Of a stretch of DNA of 64,000 nt, positions 33,137-46,100 are shown one piece after another; the first letter of the stretch is position 1; the number at the start of each line of letters is the position of its first letter. The position numbers were made by a program, and so were the translations under genes. The DNA is from Ophioderma brevispina. Lineage: Eukaryota > Echinodermata > Ophiuroidea > Amphilepidida > Ophiodermatidae. The notes beneath the pieces are model-generated. The model saw nothing but the letters and a program-made list of their open reading frames with translations. It ran no database searches and was not told the DNA's origin. Where the stretch lies: contig JAMKCH010079332.1 of assembly GCA_023653785.1 (NCBI GenBank), positions 1 through 64,000 of the forward strand. The letters are read 5' to 3'.

Positions 33137-35110
33137 GTTGTTTTCCAAAACAAACAAGATTACGTGATGTGTATTTTACACTACGGAGTGTGGGTTGCCC
33201 CGTGACTATCACATTGTCATACGATGATACGATCAACCGCACTGGAAACATTCAATTCATTGTTTGCCTCCGACACTTTCCCACTCAGTTAGCGGGACGA
33301 CCCTGAAAATAGGCTTATTTACCAAAAAAAGCGGCAATATGCCCACACATCAAAATTTTTTGTTATTTTGAAAATATCGTGTTTGAAGTTATTGGTAGTG
33401 ACACTCTGCAATAATTTTCTCATGTATAACATACAGATATAGGCTCATTGGGCATACATTGCATACTAAATTAGGTATGCACGTAATTGCAGAAATGCTA
33501 TATCTTTTACAAATTACAAGAGCTCTCAAATCGATTATCGTTTCTTCTTTTAAATATTAGCAACTGAATCTAAACCAAAATACATAATAGTAAGACCAAC
33601 CGGACAAATTCTTTTAATAAAGTACTATACCAGGGTCATCTTTTCAGATTTTTACATATTTTTGTGATGTAAGATGCTATTTTTTTACATGGGGGGGGGG
33701 GTTTTAAGTTTTTATCCTACATTCATTGACATTCTTCTTGATGTATGTATCCTATAACATTTTTCAAGGACGGTGAGCATTTTGAAGTGTTTTTGGTTGA
33801 TTTCGGCCGAGAAATGCTTCGTTTCTCCGAGTGCATGAAACCCCAAAATCTGCATTTTTAATTACCGACGCGAGGCTAACAACACGCAGTGGGCTTCCCT
33901 TATTTGATCGGTCCGCAGGGTTTGACCCTTAACAATTGAAGGGTTTCGACAGGCTGTGAAGCAAAATCACATACACCAAAATTTGTGTATTTTCAGGTTT
34001 AGATTTCTTGGTGGGTTAAGGGGAAGCCGCGAACGAAAAGAAGTTCTTTAAATTAATTCGTCAACTCAACCAACTTTTTGTTCGCTATAAAAAAATTAAC
34101 TTTTGCAAGCGGAGAATGAATAAGATTCAAAGCGTGACCTTTGGAGGAGCGGCGATAGAAACGTCCCCGTGAACCTCCCCACCTATCCCAAAATTTTACA
34201 AACGGAAAGGTCATAACTGCTGTTTTGCAATCGTAATTGACGAGCAAGAGTTAATACGTATTTCACTTGAGATTTTGTGGTAAAAATAAGGCCATTGTTT
34301 ATTGGCAAAGTCCACTCTGGCCCAACCTCCCACCCACCACACCACACAAGATTCACATTTTTGCAAAAAAATCCACTATTGGGCCTCAATCCCCATCGCC
34401 TGAAAAAAAAAAATATCCTGGCTAACCGATCTAAATGTTTCTCCGTATGTGCTATAAACATGTATTGCTTCAAACCATCACGTTAAAAAAACAATACCTA
34501 AATCTATTAACAGTAGCCCTATATTAAGATTAACGTATAGAATATTTCAAGTCGTGATACTGAATTATAGTTTCAAGGATTTCAATGATGCCTTTCAAAT
34601 GAAACAATTTGGCCAAAATATTAATATCATCATGCAAACATAATATAGGAAATAATATAACACGGCAAACAAACAATAAACCCAAGCATCAACAAATTTT
34701 TAAAGTAACTCGTACACCTAAACAAAAATGCAACTTAGCACCTTTTTTGTCCTCTATATGGAACGCCTCAAGAATCATGTAACCCGCCAAAACGGTGTCT
34801 TAAAAATTTGAGAACCGGCCACAAAGGTTCCTAAGAGGACAGGTTTAGAACCTCGTTAGCAACTTTTTTCGTAGCGTAACAGGTGTAAGGCTCTTGCTAC
34901 AGGAAATAGAATCTTAAGGGGTATCACCCGATCCTCAGCATCGACCCCACCACTTACCATTCAAGCCATTGATTTTGTTTTTAATAAAAACCTTGTAATT
35001 TTTCTCATTTCCTGCAAACTAGTTTGGCTTAACTCTATACCATTATAATGTACAAGCACATAATATCGCTTGTCACGGTGAAAATTATGTGTACTATTCA
35101 TTATCCATAA
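33137..35110. other. No recognisable gene
   Basis: Unassigned AT-rich DNA with a run of G at about 33691-33701 and small hairpins (AGAAATGCTTCGTTTCT near 33812). Only short frames. Confidence 0.4.
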
Positions 35111-35147
35111 TAAGGTTTCAGACTTGGTAGATTCAACCATCTGCTTT

Positions 35148-35192
35148 ACAGATCTGTTTCATAAGGACCAGATGCGTCCTCATCATAAGAAG
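35148..35192 (-). ncRNA. Decayed hammerhead-like motif (3' copy)
   Basis: On the minus strand: ATGAGGAC / loop GCATCTG / GTCCTTAT form an 8-bp stem (35183-35161), then GAAAC and ACAGATCTGT. The sequence expected to read CTGATGA before the stem reads TCTTATG, so the catalytic core is lost. It is the sense-orientation partner of 36930-36973. Confidence 0.4.
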
Positions 35193-35439
35193 CTGGACAG
35201 TGGTAATGAAGATTGAAAACTTCTACTATCACATGCCACTAACTACCAAAAATACCATGTCTAGACATGATAATTATAGCACAGAAAGGTTACAAAGTAA
35301 GATTAAATGCCTATTGATCACAAATCAATCAAGAGTCACATATGTAAAAAAGTCATATAATGGTGACAAGGCTATAAACCCGAGTGAGTGCATATAAAAA
35401 GAAAATAGGGATTACAGCAATTTCCAAGAAAGCCAATTG

Positions 35440-36870
35440 GGAAGCACAATTGACTTATAAATTAAGTTGTTTCTTTCTATGTCGGCAAGATGAAGCAAGC
35501 TTCAGCCTTTGTTCAAGATGACCTATGTGGTTTTGGATGATAAAGTATTTCTCCTCTGTACATAAGTACATTTTGTTATGGAAGTGAATAAGGTTGCTTT
35601 GCTCACTATCCTCCATTTGATAGAGAATTTGACTTTTTTGTCATCAAGTGACCACACACATATTCAAAGAAGAGTTGTAGCATGTCTGCATTCTTCATGG
35701 TTGAAGGTTGTATTTGTGAGTGGAGAATCTAGATTTGAAACTGTTCTCTGTGTAGTTCCAATATAGGTTTCTTCTTCATGTTGTCTGTCTGTTTACGGTG
35801 GCCTGATGACAAAACTCCTTTAGTAAGGCATTTGTTTTCCAATGGGCAACTCAGCTTATGCGCAATTACATGTCGTTGTTTCATCAGGTTGGTTCAGTTT
35901 TGCAAGAGTTGATTTATTATGTCTGGATATGAGTTGGGACATTTGGCATAAAGCGTATAGCTGAGGTGATAGTGTTTATGGGGAGAAGACGGTGTGAAGT
36001 TGGTGCCTGGCGGGAAACAGTTGTCGAGCAATCGAAAGAATTGTTTGCCAATGTTGGTAGCTACATTCTCGCTGTAAGGCGGATTAACCCAGGATCCTTC
36101 TGGATCGCTTGCGATTGTTGCTAATTTCAGACTTATTTTGCGGGTTGTATTAAGCTCGTTAAGTGTACCGCTCTTTCTCAGTGCTTCCTGGTATGGCGGT
36201 GCTGCCTCGTCGAATACAGAGATTCATTCGGCAAGAGAAATGTTAGAATATTAAGCGCTATTGATGCTTTCTGGCATGTTTTTGATGATAGATGGGGGAT
36301 GGTTGCTATCCTTATGAACATATAGAGGTGAATTTGTCGGCTCATGAAAGGTTTATATGTGCAGTGGGAAGGTCCTAAAGTAAGTCCAAGAAGTCTACAG
36401 TTTTTTGTTGGCCTCTAGGTTATTTTCAGATTATTTCTAGCGAAAATGGCCGCAGATCGCTTTTAATAAGCTCGGTCTGACGTGGTGTTGTATGGGATAT
36501 AGCCAATCCATCGTCTCTGTATAATCCAATGTTTACTTTCAAGTGGTTGAGTTGGGAAAGCATAAATAATCCTATCAATTAACATGTTGATCTCAGCCCC
36601 ATCGAAACTTCCCCATCGTAACGTCAAATTTTGAGGTGGATCGACTTAACCATGGTTACCATTTTGAAACACAGTGATCTTTTGGCATGTGTTATGATGT
36701 GCTTTCTTCACTGTGATGTTGTCGTAAGCTGATGCGAATTCAAGGGCTTTGTCTAATAATTCATCTGAGATCGAAGGATAGAACTCACATACATCAAACA
36801 AATAAATGAACTCCTGTCTTAAATTTTTTTTGTTAACGTTGTTATACCAGCAATAACTTCGTCTCAGTGT
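35440..36870 (-). pseudogene. Penelope-like RT plus GIY-YIG protein relic
   Basis: Reading the minus strand: FYPSIS (36784-36766) with preceding LFDVCE, then LTLRWGSFDGAEI (about 36635-36590), the catalytic box GLYRDDGLA (about 36527-36500) with both aspartates, TVDFLDLL (about 36405), PPYQEAL and LPQ/MSQLISRHN near 35925. Next come a Cys box CPLENKCLTKGV (about 35855-35820) and TYIG (about 35765), the start of the GIY-YIG nuclease. FNHEECRHATTL, VWSLDDKKVKFSIKWRIVSKA (about 35660-35598) and RRNTL-type remnants of the family's C terminus follow. The domain order and motifs are those of animal Penelope-like proteins. At least six frame breaks and several stops; the N terminus is missing. Inactive. 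Confidence 0.8.
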
Positions 36871-36929
36871 TTTCCATTGGTTGAGTTTAGTAGATTGGTG
36901 ATTTGTTGTTATCTCTGAAGATTTGTTGT

Positions 36930-36973
36930 CTGATGAGTGAGGACTGTCTGCGTCCTTATGAAACAGATCTGTA
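36930..36973 (+). ncRNA. Hammerhead ribozyme-like motif
   Basis: Plus strand: CTGATGA (36930-36936), an 8-bp stem II made by GTGAGGAC (36937-36944) and GTCCTTAT (36952-36959) around a 7-base loop, GAAA (36960-36963), then ACA-GATC-TGT (36963-36972), which can form a 3-bp stem III with a 4-base loop, and A at the expected cleavage position 36973. These are the conserved core parts of a hammerhead in the right order and spacing. Very short stem III is a known trait of the versions in Penelope-like elements. I could not draw a good stem I, so activity is doubtful. Confidence 0.55.
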
Positions 36974-37539
36974 AAGCATGGTGTGTTGAATCTACAAAGT
37001 CTGAAACCTTATTATGTCAAGCTTCCCAATTTTTGGTTGAGCACTTTACACCTTAACAGTGGTTTTCAACTTTATTGGATTAATTATATTCATTAATATT
37101 ATATATATTCACAAGTATATGCTCGCGTTAAAATGGTGGGTGTCGGAATTACAAATTAAATTTTGGTGTAAAAAACTTAAAAAAAGCAAAAAATAAAAAA
37201 AATAAAAAAAATGTATGTTGTAATCGGGTTTGGGGCACCTTAAGGGTGGGGACACCTTAAACCATTGTCAAAATTTAAATTTCTTGCGACAACGTTAATA
37301 GCAAACACCAATTTACTAACACTAGCCTAATTTGGAGTAAATTTGAAAAATATTGTTGTGTGTTGGTTGCCATATTACCATAATACTCAATAATCTTAAT
37401 ACGTATATTTTTAAAATAGCGCTTATTAGTGCAGGCTGGTTTGTCATCAATCAAATTTCCGTGCAGAATTTTTGTAAAAGTGAAATTGTGTTGTGATTAA
37501 TTATCTTTCGGATATAGGTTTCAGAATAACTATGTTCAT

Positions 37540-40340
37540 TTTTTTTAAAGGGTCAAGGGGTGTCAAATTCAAGATGGCCCGCAAGAGGTAATTTTGCGTT
37601 TTCAACACAGATTACGAAATTTATGAAGTGATCAAGTTAAAACTTGATTGAAAACATTCCTTTAATCATATATTACATTTCAACATTACATACTATGACT
37701 ACTAGAGGTTCTTTATGGGCGCCCATTTTCTATTCAAGGGCCGTATCAAGGAATTACCAATTAATCTTGGCATTTTATTACGACAGCCTATGGACTGGGA
37801 GGACCCATTTGTGCATCCCAGGTCCACAACATGTGGTATCACTGCGTTTGGGAGGACAAATCTAATTGATATTTACCTGTTAAAACCAGGAAAATGGTGG
37901 GGTAGCTTCTTCATAGTCGTATTTAATTTTTTCAAGATGTGCCCGACATTCAAAATTAATTGTCTGTTATCTTCAGTTTCTGAGACTCATAGAGGCAAAA
38001 ATCTGCTGTCTACACAAAGTTTTCAGAGTCAAGACTTAACATATTATGACAATTGGGTAATTTGATTGTGTCGGAATCATGAATTCACTATGGCCACAGT
38101 TAAGTATTGTTTTACTCAAATGAAAAGCACAGAGTACTTTTGCTTATGACATGTGGTTATCCGGTTGTTTGGGAATCTCCTACTGGTGTTCTTGATGCAT
38201 TTGCGATGTGTGTCTCATCTGGAAATGCACTACCAAGTGTCCTGTGTCGCTAAGAGTAAGGGGGATCTTGAATTGTTTACTCTGATGTGTTTTGAATGGG
38301 ATAATGTTTGGTATCCCCTGTGCATTGATTATGATACGGAGTAACTCATTGGTTGGATTAACATGAAGATAACGAGTCAATATCCGGTGATAACATAAAT
38401 TTTTACTATCAAAAAGACAAAACAAAAAACAAGGTTGTGGAAGCCTAATTAAAAGTTATATTGATGACTGAATGATGCAGTCTAAAAAATTAAACACATG
38501 AGTGAAACCAACTCCTTTGCTCAATGCAATGTTGAAGAACCTTTATCACGAAGATGTGCCTCAGGTTCTGTGTTACTGAATGAAGGAAAAGAATGTATAT
38601 TGTAATATTTAAAAAAACTTATGTTTTTTCATTCAATGATATTTCAGTTTGTTCTGTTGACAGGGATTGGTGGCATTGTAATGACTTTGTGTGTGATTCT
38701 TTTCCAACCACCAGGCGCAAGTACGGGCGGGGGGGGGGAGTTAAGTGGAGGGTAATGGGAGTTAGCTGTGGTAGGTTTCAAAATTGGTAAGTAAAAAATG
38801 TTTACAACATGTTTTCAATCAGAATAGAAGGTTCGAACAAGAAAGTTTGCAAATAGATAGTCTAAAATGCCACAAGGAAGGTCAATAGTGAATAAATAAA
38901 ATAAAGCATTTTAGTACTCTTCTGAAGTCTTTGAGGGGTCAACGCGCGGAACCACGGTACAGGCCCATTTTCAGGGTCGAAAATTCAATAAGACATTCAT
39001 ACCAACATTGGTTGTGGTAGCAATCTGAATTTCAAGAGGGCTGCTGAGTCAAATCATTTAGCTACATCAAAATGACAAGAACAGAGAGAGAGACTTCTGG
39101 AGTCAGAGGTCGCCCTCATCCTGTGTTATTCTAGTTTCAACTTTATCTGCGAAGCGAAGATACAGTAAGTAATATTCTAACAAGGGTTTCTCCTGCAAAA
39201 AAAATGATGATAAAGTCTAATCTAAGGTTTGAGATATTTCTTTACAAACTGGGGCTCGGGCTCGTTTGTTAACATGGTGACAATTTGAAGATGACCAGCC
39301 AATGCGACGCCTTAAAAAGATCTTAAAAATTTCAAATTGATTTATTTTTTTTATTTTTTGTATTTGTTAATTTGTTTGAGTTATCATTAAAACATTAGAT
39401 TAATTGCCGCCAGTGTGCCAATTACCAGTATGGGCTTTTATTGTTATGACCATTCAAAAACTCACCATCGACATTCATTGTAAACAAGCTTAAAAATCAA
39501 AATAGCATTATAGGTAGGAACTTTGTTTTGCTTAAAGAAGCTTAAACTTAAGATGGTGTTTCATGTCAATATGATCCCTTCCAAATTTTAAAATACAAAT
39601 TGCAAAGATACAAAATTAGTTAAATCTTTCAAAACTTTGGTTAAAAACTATGGATGGAAGTATAAGATATATTTCTTTGACAATCTCATAGCACACACCT
39701 TTGTTTTGTTAACACGCTTAAAGTCAAGATGGCATCATCAATATGGTGGACTTCCAAGATTTCAAACCTTGATGAAATGGAAATTGCCATGATTCCACTG
39801 TATATTGTTACCATCGGAAAACATATCTGGCAGTTGCTGTTTTAGCATGCTAAAATTTAATATGACGGCCAATAGGACCATTTCTAGAACAATAAAACGT
39901 AGGATTAGAAAGGGCTTTAATCTGTGATATATCTTGTTTATCATCGAAACTTACAATACAATATACATTTAAGTATGAGGAACACATCTTTGAACATTTG
40001 GCACTTACCGACATGTTCGTTTTGTAACCTGCTTATAATTTATGGCCAATATGGTACCGTCTCAGATTTTGAAAGCTATAATTGCCATGTATTCCTACTA
40101 TTTTAGCCACAATCTTGAATTTTTAAACATGTTAACAAAACAATGGCAGATACGAGTTGTTTATGACAAAATAGTAATCTATACCTGATTTTCAGTTATG
40201 TCAGATAATTGGGTGATTGATATATTACATTAGAGATATATGCAATTCCACGGTTCTTAATATTTATAGGCGGCATATTTACGCCATCTTGAACTTTAGT
40301 ATGTTATTCCTTATCTATTATACCTGAGCCATTTTTGATA
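37540..40340. mobile_element. Possible third element of the E1/E2 type
   Basis: Both sides of this region carry spaced ATGG-type motifs: TTCAAGATGGCCCGC at 37571 and weaker ones at 37715, 37894 and 38090 on the left; AAGATGG at 39550 and 39726, ATGACGGCC at 39864, ATGGCCAATATGG at 40042, and CGCCATCTTGAA near 40284 on the right. TTCAAGATGG at the left tip faces CCATCTTGAA at the right tip. Long inverted identity cannot be shown by eye and no nuclease-like relic was seen inside. A run of G lies at about 38728-38738. Confidence 0.3.
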
Positions 40341-42088
40341 ATAAAGACGTCAATATGACGTCTTATGTAAAGGAAATTATGAAACAATACTGGATATAAG
40401 GTAAAAAATTTATTGGTTGTGCCAATTATTTACTAACGATAAAAATAGCACTAAATTGCTCTGTGGACATTAACCTAACATTTCCCATCATGTAGAGCAA
40501 AAAAAATCCCCCATGACAGCGGATATCCCTATTTTTTTTTGTGAAAAAAATAAAATTTCCCTTATTCTACACTGCACTGTTAAAAATAAACTTGTAAAAA
40601 ACAGGCAATTGACTGGCAGCTGGGACTCCACTACATGCAGAATGTAAAATAACTGGAGCCGTAGAATACGCAAACACCATTGCAGGGAACGTAAAATAAC
40701 GGCCTCGCGTAACTCTCAGCCTCAACGTTCTTTGTTGGTTTGACTGGTTAAACAATATTAGAATTAAACGTTATTACAATCCCTCTAAAAAAATTTAACG
40801 TTGTCGCTATGGCTCAACAACGTTTGTATTACGTTACCAACGTGGTTGTAACTTGTAAAAAAGTTATATGTCAGGCAACAATTAAGAAACAATTGAGAAA
40901 AAAAGGAAATAAACAAAGGGAAAACGTGAAGAATAAAGATTGGAAAACCAGTTAATACACTTTGTTTTATTATGATACACATTCTAATGTCACCAATCCT
41001 TAAGAATATAGAATAAACTTAATACATACCTTACAGAGATAGATTCGAACCTCGGCCTTAAGATTACAAGTCCTAAACCTTATCCACTACCCGCATGAAC
41101 TTTACTGATAGGAAATGCTTAAAATCAATATGATATATATATATGTGTGTGGTGTACTACTTTTTTCAAATTAAACTAATATAATACAAAAAGGAGGAAA
41201 AGAAGTTTTTTAAACTATTTTTAAACAAGATTAGGAAAATAAGATTTTGCATTTTTAAATGACGTTACTATACTAGACTTATTTTAACCCATTTTATAGG
41301 TAAAACAATTTTATATTAATATCTTACATTAAAAAACAAGTAAGTTACAAAAAACGGAATTCTGTAACGGAAAATGAGAATAACGGTTGTCAGCGTAGTA
41401 AATTACATTTTTTTCAGAATGTGTAGATTATTTTGTAGCCACTGTTTATTTACATTTTTCTGCTTCCAAATTGTCATTTTCTGTTAGATATAGGTAATTA
41501 ACAGCGTTGAAGATTATTGAATAATTGGGGGTTTAACGTCATTGAAAGGTAAAGTCTGGTAAAATTAATAAACATTTTAACAGTGTGTGTCTTTGGAAAT
41601 TAGCAGTTTGCTGACATGCACACCTTATGACTTCATTCTGAATAATGCACCCTAGCTAGGCATTGTTTGACTTATAGTTGGTGAGCCAGGCATGTTGGTC
41701 GGTTATCACCTGGGGGGGGGGGGGCAAGGGGGAATTTATACCAGGGCTACATCATAACATGAACATACACAAAAATGTATGATGGCCATTCGGTAGGGGT
41801 GGCTTAAGCGATCTAGGGGCTCGCCAAAAGATTATACAGGGGTAAAAATTGATAAGTGGTCCAATGTTGTTGAATTGCATACCAGTGGGCTAAGTAAATG
41901 CCCACCTTTTGACAAAAAAAAGCATTTTTGAGTTGTGTTTGTTGAACAAGTCTAGGCCCTTAAAAACGTGACAAAATCTAAAACACTCGGTTTTGCCGTG
42001 AATGTGTAAAAAACGGGAGCTATAGGGCCTAGAGAATTGGCTTAATCCTTAAATAAACTGTTTATTCAATGTAAATACGTAGGCCGAA
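40341..42088. other. No gene; tRNA-like relic and homopolymers
   Basis: AT-rich, with an AT/GT dinucleotide patch near 41140, a G run at about 41713-41725 and the tRNA-like relic at 41036-41108. Only short frames. Confidence 0.4.
41036..41108 (-). repeat. tRNA-Thr-like sequence (SINE head or tRNA pseudogene)
   Basis: Minus strand: box A-like TAGTGGATAAGG, an anticodon arm TAGGA-CTTGTAA-TCTTA that pairs and would carry anticodon TGT (Thr), and box B AGGTTCGAATC. The T-stem and acceptor stem do not pair well, so it is a decayed copy or a SINE head. Confidence 0.4.
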
Positions 42089-42300
42089 GGGTGTAGATCT
42101 GGTAAATGATGCTAATACATATTGTGTATTAGCATAATTTTATTGCAGTGTATCGTAGGCTGAGTAGCTATGGGTAATTATGAGATATAGAAAATACATA
42201 TTATTAGCATAATTTTATTGCAGTGATACGTAGGCTGGTGTAGATATGGTAAATATGAAGATACATATTATTAGCAAATTTTATTGCAGTAAAGGCATAG
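42089..42300 (+). repeat. Tandem repeat, three units of about 70-75 bp
   Basis: Units share (G)TAG(AC)TATGGTAAAT, AATACATATT...TATTAGCA, AATTTTATTGCAGT and CGTAGGCTG. The AGCA(TA)ATTTTATTGCAGT block occurs at about 42131, 42206 and 42275. Confidence 0.85.
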
Positions 42301-42503
42301 GATTCCAATCTGAAAAAAAAAAAACCTTTATTTACTGAAGATATTGTAGCAATGGCTGTGGAAAGGGTCATTTAACACGCGTCACATGTGACCTTCACAA
42401 ATTTTAGGAAACGAGGGGGTCGGGTTAGCTTTAGAGAGAGCCTCCCCGACCCCATGCACCACCCCCGCTTTCTCAGCCTATGTATTGCAGATGCAAACTA
42501 TAT

Positions 42504-43160
42504 AGGGTAAAGTGGGGTAATATGGACCCAGGGGCATTATGGACACTCCTTAACTTTTAACTAGGAATGGTAGGAGTGACCCTTCCATTGGTACTTGATA
42601 AGAACACCATTCAACAACTGTACTTCGGGTTCGGGGATTATTAATCGGAGGGAGTGTCCTGAAAGAAATATTAAATTTAAAATTTTCAACAACGTTTTCT
42701 ATTTAGGGTATGACATTTTTTAAATATCCTTTTCTCTTGAGCCTAGATCTGGAGGTTGTACATGGCAACATGTAGTAATGACTATCCATTTATCAACATG
42801 AATCAACTTTCCTATCTAATCTAATTACATTGTGTATATGTGATCTATGTAATATGGGCACCCTTATATCCCATGTAGAAACTTCATGGGACGGGGCAAT
42901 AGGCCCATATGGGGGCCATATTGTCCCGCCCTCTATTGCAATAACAAGGTGGCCATATTGCGACCGCATATGCAAATGTGGCCCTTTGCCAAAAAAATGA
43001 AAGCCGATATCTTTTATTTGGTTAGCGATGAATGAATATCTTTTAGTCGTACCTACCATGAACAAGCTAGCATTGGATAACGAAAGTATTAAAGAGCACA
43101 AAAATTCTTGAAAATACGTTCTGCTAAGGGTTGCCATATTTACCCCACTTACCCTACCCT
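42504..43160. mobile_element. Inverted-repeat element with GGGTAAAGTGGGG ends
   Basis: The left end AGGGTAAAGTGGGGTAATATGG faces the right end, whose complement reads AGGGTAAGTGGGGTAAATATGG. GGCCATATTG blocks lie inside (about 42912 and 42950). A 126-codon minus frame (42793-43173) runs through it but has no recognised motif and is probably fortuitous. Non-autonomous DNA element; superfamily unknown. Confidence 0.65.
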
Positions 43161-46100
43161 TATTTTCAGTCAAAAGATATTTGTTTTAATAGTAAAATTA
43201 TATACTACTATAAATCGAGAACATTGCACATAACATAATAACGTTAATGTTATAAATTAATGCATAATAAATAAGGTGGTCGTGACCCAGCGTTTTCGGT
43301 TAATGGTTTACAGAGAAAATTTATACACAACTCTGATGATTTCTTGGGTTTCATTTGTGCAACCTCAGACAGTGCACACTATTCGAGTCTTTATTACAAA
43401 ATATTGAGTTACAAAAAAACAAACTGTGTTTTAGGCTTATTCATAATAAGACGTTGACTTGGGCCATAGACTACAACAGAAAAGGGGATACTTAAATTTT
43501 CCTCTGAATATGGAGCCCTATTATAAATAGAAATAACCAACAAACAAAGTCTACAAAGCAACATATTACAAATTAAGTTGTGCCAAAAAATATTTAAGTC
43601 TGTACTATATTATGAATTATATGGTGTTAACATTGTTTTAGTGCTCATACAAGTCCCAATCACCAAGATAGTTTTGTATAACATGGGATTGTGTCAATGT
43701 CACTCCTAAAAGGTAGGCCAATTACCGCCATTGATTACCCTTTCCGATAACTGTATTGTTTAAAGTCCAGGGCCCAGGATCTCTAATATCCCCTCCCATC
43801 TCCGATTGTACCGGAGTTTCAAAATGTCTGTGAAGCAAAAGCTACCATTTTTCATTTACTAAAAGGTATTGGTTTCAAGCGAAAAAAAAAATCCCAATAT
43901 TAATGTGCAAGGATTCTATGATTTACATAATCACGTTTCTAGCTTTCATATCAAAACGGATTATAATATGCTATGATTTTTTTCAGATGGGGCAATTGGG
44001 GTAAAGGTTTCATCAATCAAATAAAAACTTTTATAACTAACGGTTACACCTTTCGGCAAAGTGGAGTGATTGAAATCCGACGGGTGCTCACATACTTCTT
44101 AAAATCAAGAGTTGCATTTAACTTTACAAGGGCTTCTTACTCAAACAAGAGGATTCAAACCACTTTGACGATTTTGGCGGGGGTTTCAAATTTCTCTTGG
44201 TAATTTAAAAAAAAAATCATAAAAATTTAATCATTTTGTAAATTATCAAGAGAAATTTAGACCAAAAAGTAAAACATTAAAAAAAAAAAAAAAAAAAAAA
44301 ATCAAAGTTTTGTTTTTAAAAGTCGACCCAAATTTGGTAATCGGACTCCACTTTCGTGGCAATCAACCCAGGGTCTAAAGGTCTATATTTAAAAATTAAA
44401 TCACTTTCGACAAATCGCCAACCCCCAAAAAAAAACGATCTCGATAAGCCGAGTTATACTTACCTAAATCAATATAGCTTAGGCCGAGAATTAGAAGAAG
44501 GTTCGTCCAGTTTTCCGCTGAAGAGGCCGGTACGTAACACATAACATTTTTGTGCCTTTCTTTTTTTAAGATTTTCAAGATTATTTTTAACATTTTGTAA
44601 AATTAGTAAAGATACGAAAAATGGTCCAAGAAGTAGACGGAAAAAAAAAACTCCCGTCTAAAAAATGCAATAAAAGAATTTCCACGTGCGCATAGCTTTT
44701 GGCTATAAAAACAACAACGCATAGCGATTTTAGGACAAGAAAAAAAAGGAGCATGTCTCGGATTCCATACAGGCCAAAAAACACTAAGGCGCCTATGCGT
44801 TTTTTTAATCAGAAAAAAAAACCGCCATGCGGAAAATTTTTTTTATGCATTCTAACTATTAGGGCACCGGCCGTTTTTTTTTCTTGACCAATCCCCCTCC
44901 CCCCAAAAAGTGAGTTATCTTATAGAAAAAGGAAAGAAACGCGATTAAAAGGTGATTTTGGACAACCTGATCACTAGGGAGCGCGCCACAGGAGGGTGAG
45001 ACGAACTATTTCTTTTTTTGCCTAATGTACATTTAAAACGATCCAAAGTTGTTATTATTATGTAGAGCTGTTTGTGTCCATGTTGCACACTATGAGAAAA
45101 AAATTCAGTTAGTTTTTTCATTAACAATAATTTTTTATGAGACACCATTGTCGGTGAAAAAATGTTCTCTTCTATTGGGTATATGCTTGTGCTATAGAGT
45201 GTTAGACCAACTCTACAATAAAAGAGTTTTTCTTTAGCTAAGTTTTACAGTTCCATCTTTTACCAAATTTGATATGAAAAGAAGTTGTTAGTTAAAACTT
45301 CGATCGAAACGGGTTTCTCCCAGCTTGATTTTTTTTTCATCTTAAAGCCCGTAGTTTCTCGGTTGAGAAAAAAGTTTTGAAACAAAATTCATGAGAAACT
45401 GTGTTTATTATTGTACATTCTATCTGATTTTCCGCTTTTCACCGAAAATGAAAAAAAGGTTTCACTTTACTCTGCGAAATAGCTGCCATACACAGCTCAA
45501 AATATAAGTAGAAACAACCAAAGAAAGGTGGTATGATGTTCATTCTGTGTAAATTAAGTATGATTCAAAAGTCGGTCCTGGAATAATCTGATACTTAATG
45601 ATAATCAGTGAGGATTATGGAGCGCCTTTACCGATGTAGGACCAAGTGCTATATAGAAGATATAATTGGAACAAAAAATTTTTCCAAAATCTGGCGACTC
45701 CTAATTCGCTCGCCAAAATTGAAAGCCTGTTGTAATATGTTCTGCAGCTTCTTTTTAAAAGTAAGACCTTCAAAGTTAAATCTTCTTGGAGAAAAGTTAA
45801 AACATTATTCATGATTATCCGTCAACCACAATATAAGTGACCGTTGGTTTGGTCTTATATTGTGCAAAACACTGCTTATTGATTTCTTTTCGTTCATTTT
45901 CTTCTTCTTCATTGTTTTTAATTGACTTGTAGAAAGGGCGGCCGGGTTTGGCTTGTCTTGTCAGGATCCGTACAAAAATATAGCAATCTAGATTGGTTTA
46001 ACAACTTACTGGTCGAAAATCATAAACTATAGATTTCTACCACGGTCTGCTATATATAGTATATAAGACAAACAAAAAAGAGGTATCAAAATATCGCGAT

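Larger units (their letters stand above)
35111..37018 (-). mobile_element. Penelope-like retroelement relic between inverted repeats
   Basis: A minus-strand Penelope-like element: reverse transcriptase upstream of a GIY-YIG endonuclease. It is flanked by inverted repeats of about 80 bp, 35111-35190 and 36936-37018, sharing ATAATAAGGTTTCAGACTT, GTAGATTCAAC and GCTTTACAGATCTGTTTCAT when compared in opposite orientations. The left repeat is at the 3' side of the gene in sense orientation; the right is at the truncated 5' side in antisense. Penelope-like elements carry such terminal sequences (pseudo-LTRs) in variable orientation, and they are known to contain hammerhead ribozymes, which fits the motif found here. 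Confidence 0.75.

Noticed and set aside
41036..41108. Functional tRNA-Thr gene
   Set aside because: The anticodon arm and boxes are present, but the T-stem and acceptor stem do not pair.
42793..43173. 126-codon minus frame
   Set aside because: Runs through an inverted-repeat element and out of its end; no motif recognised.
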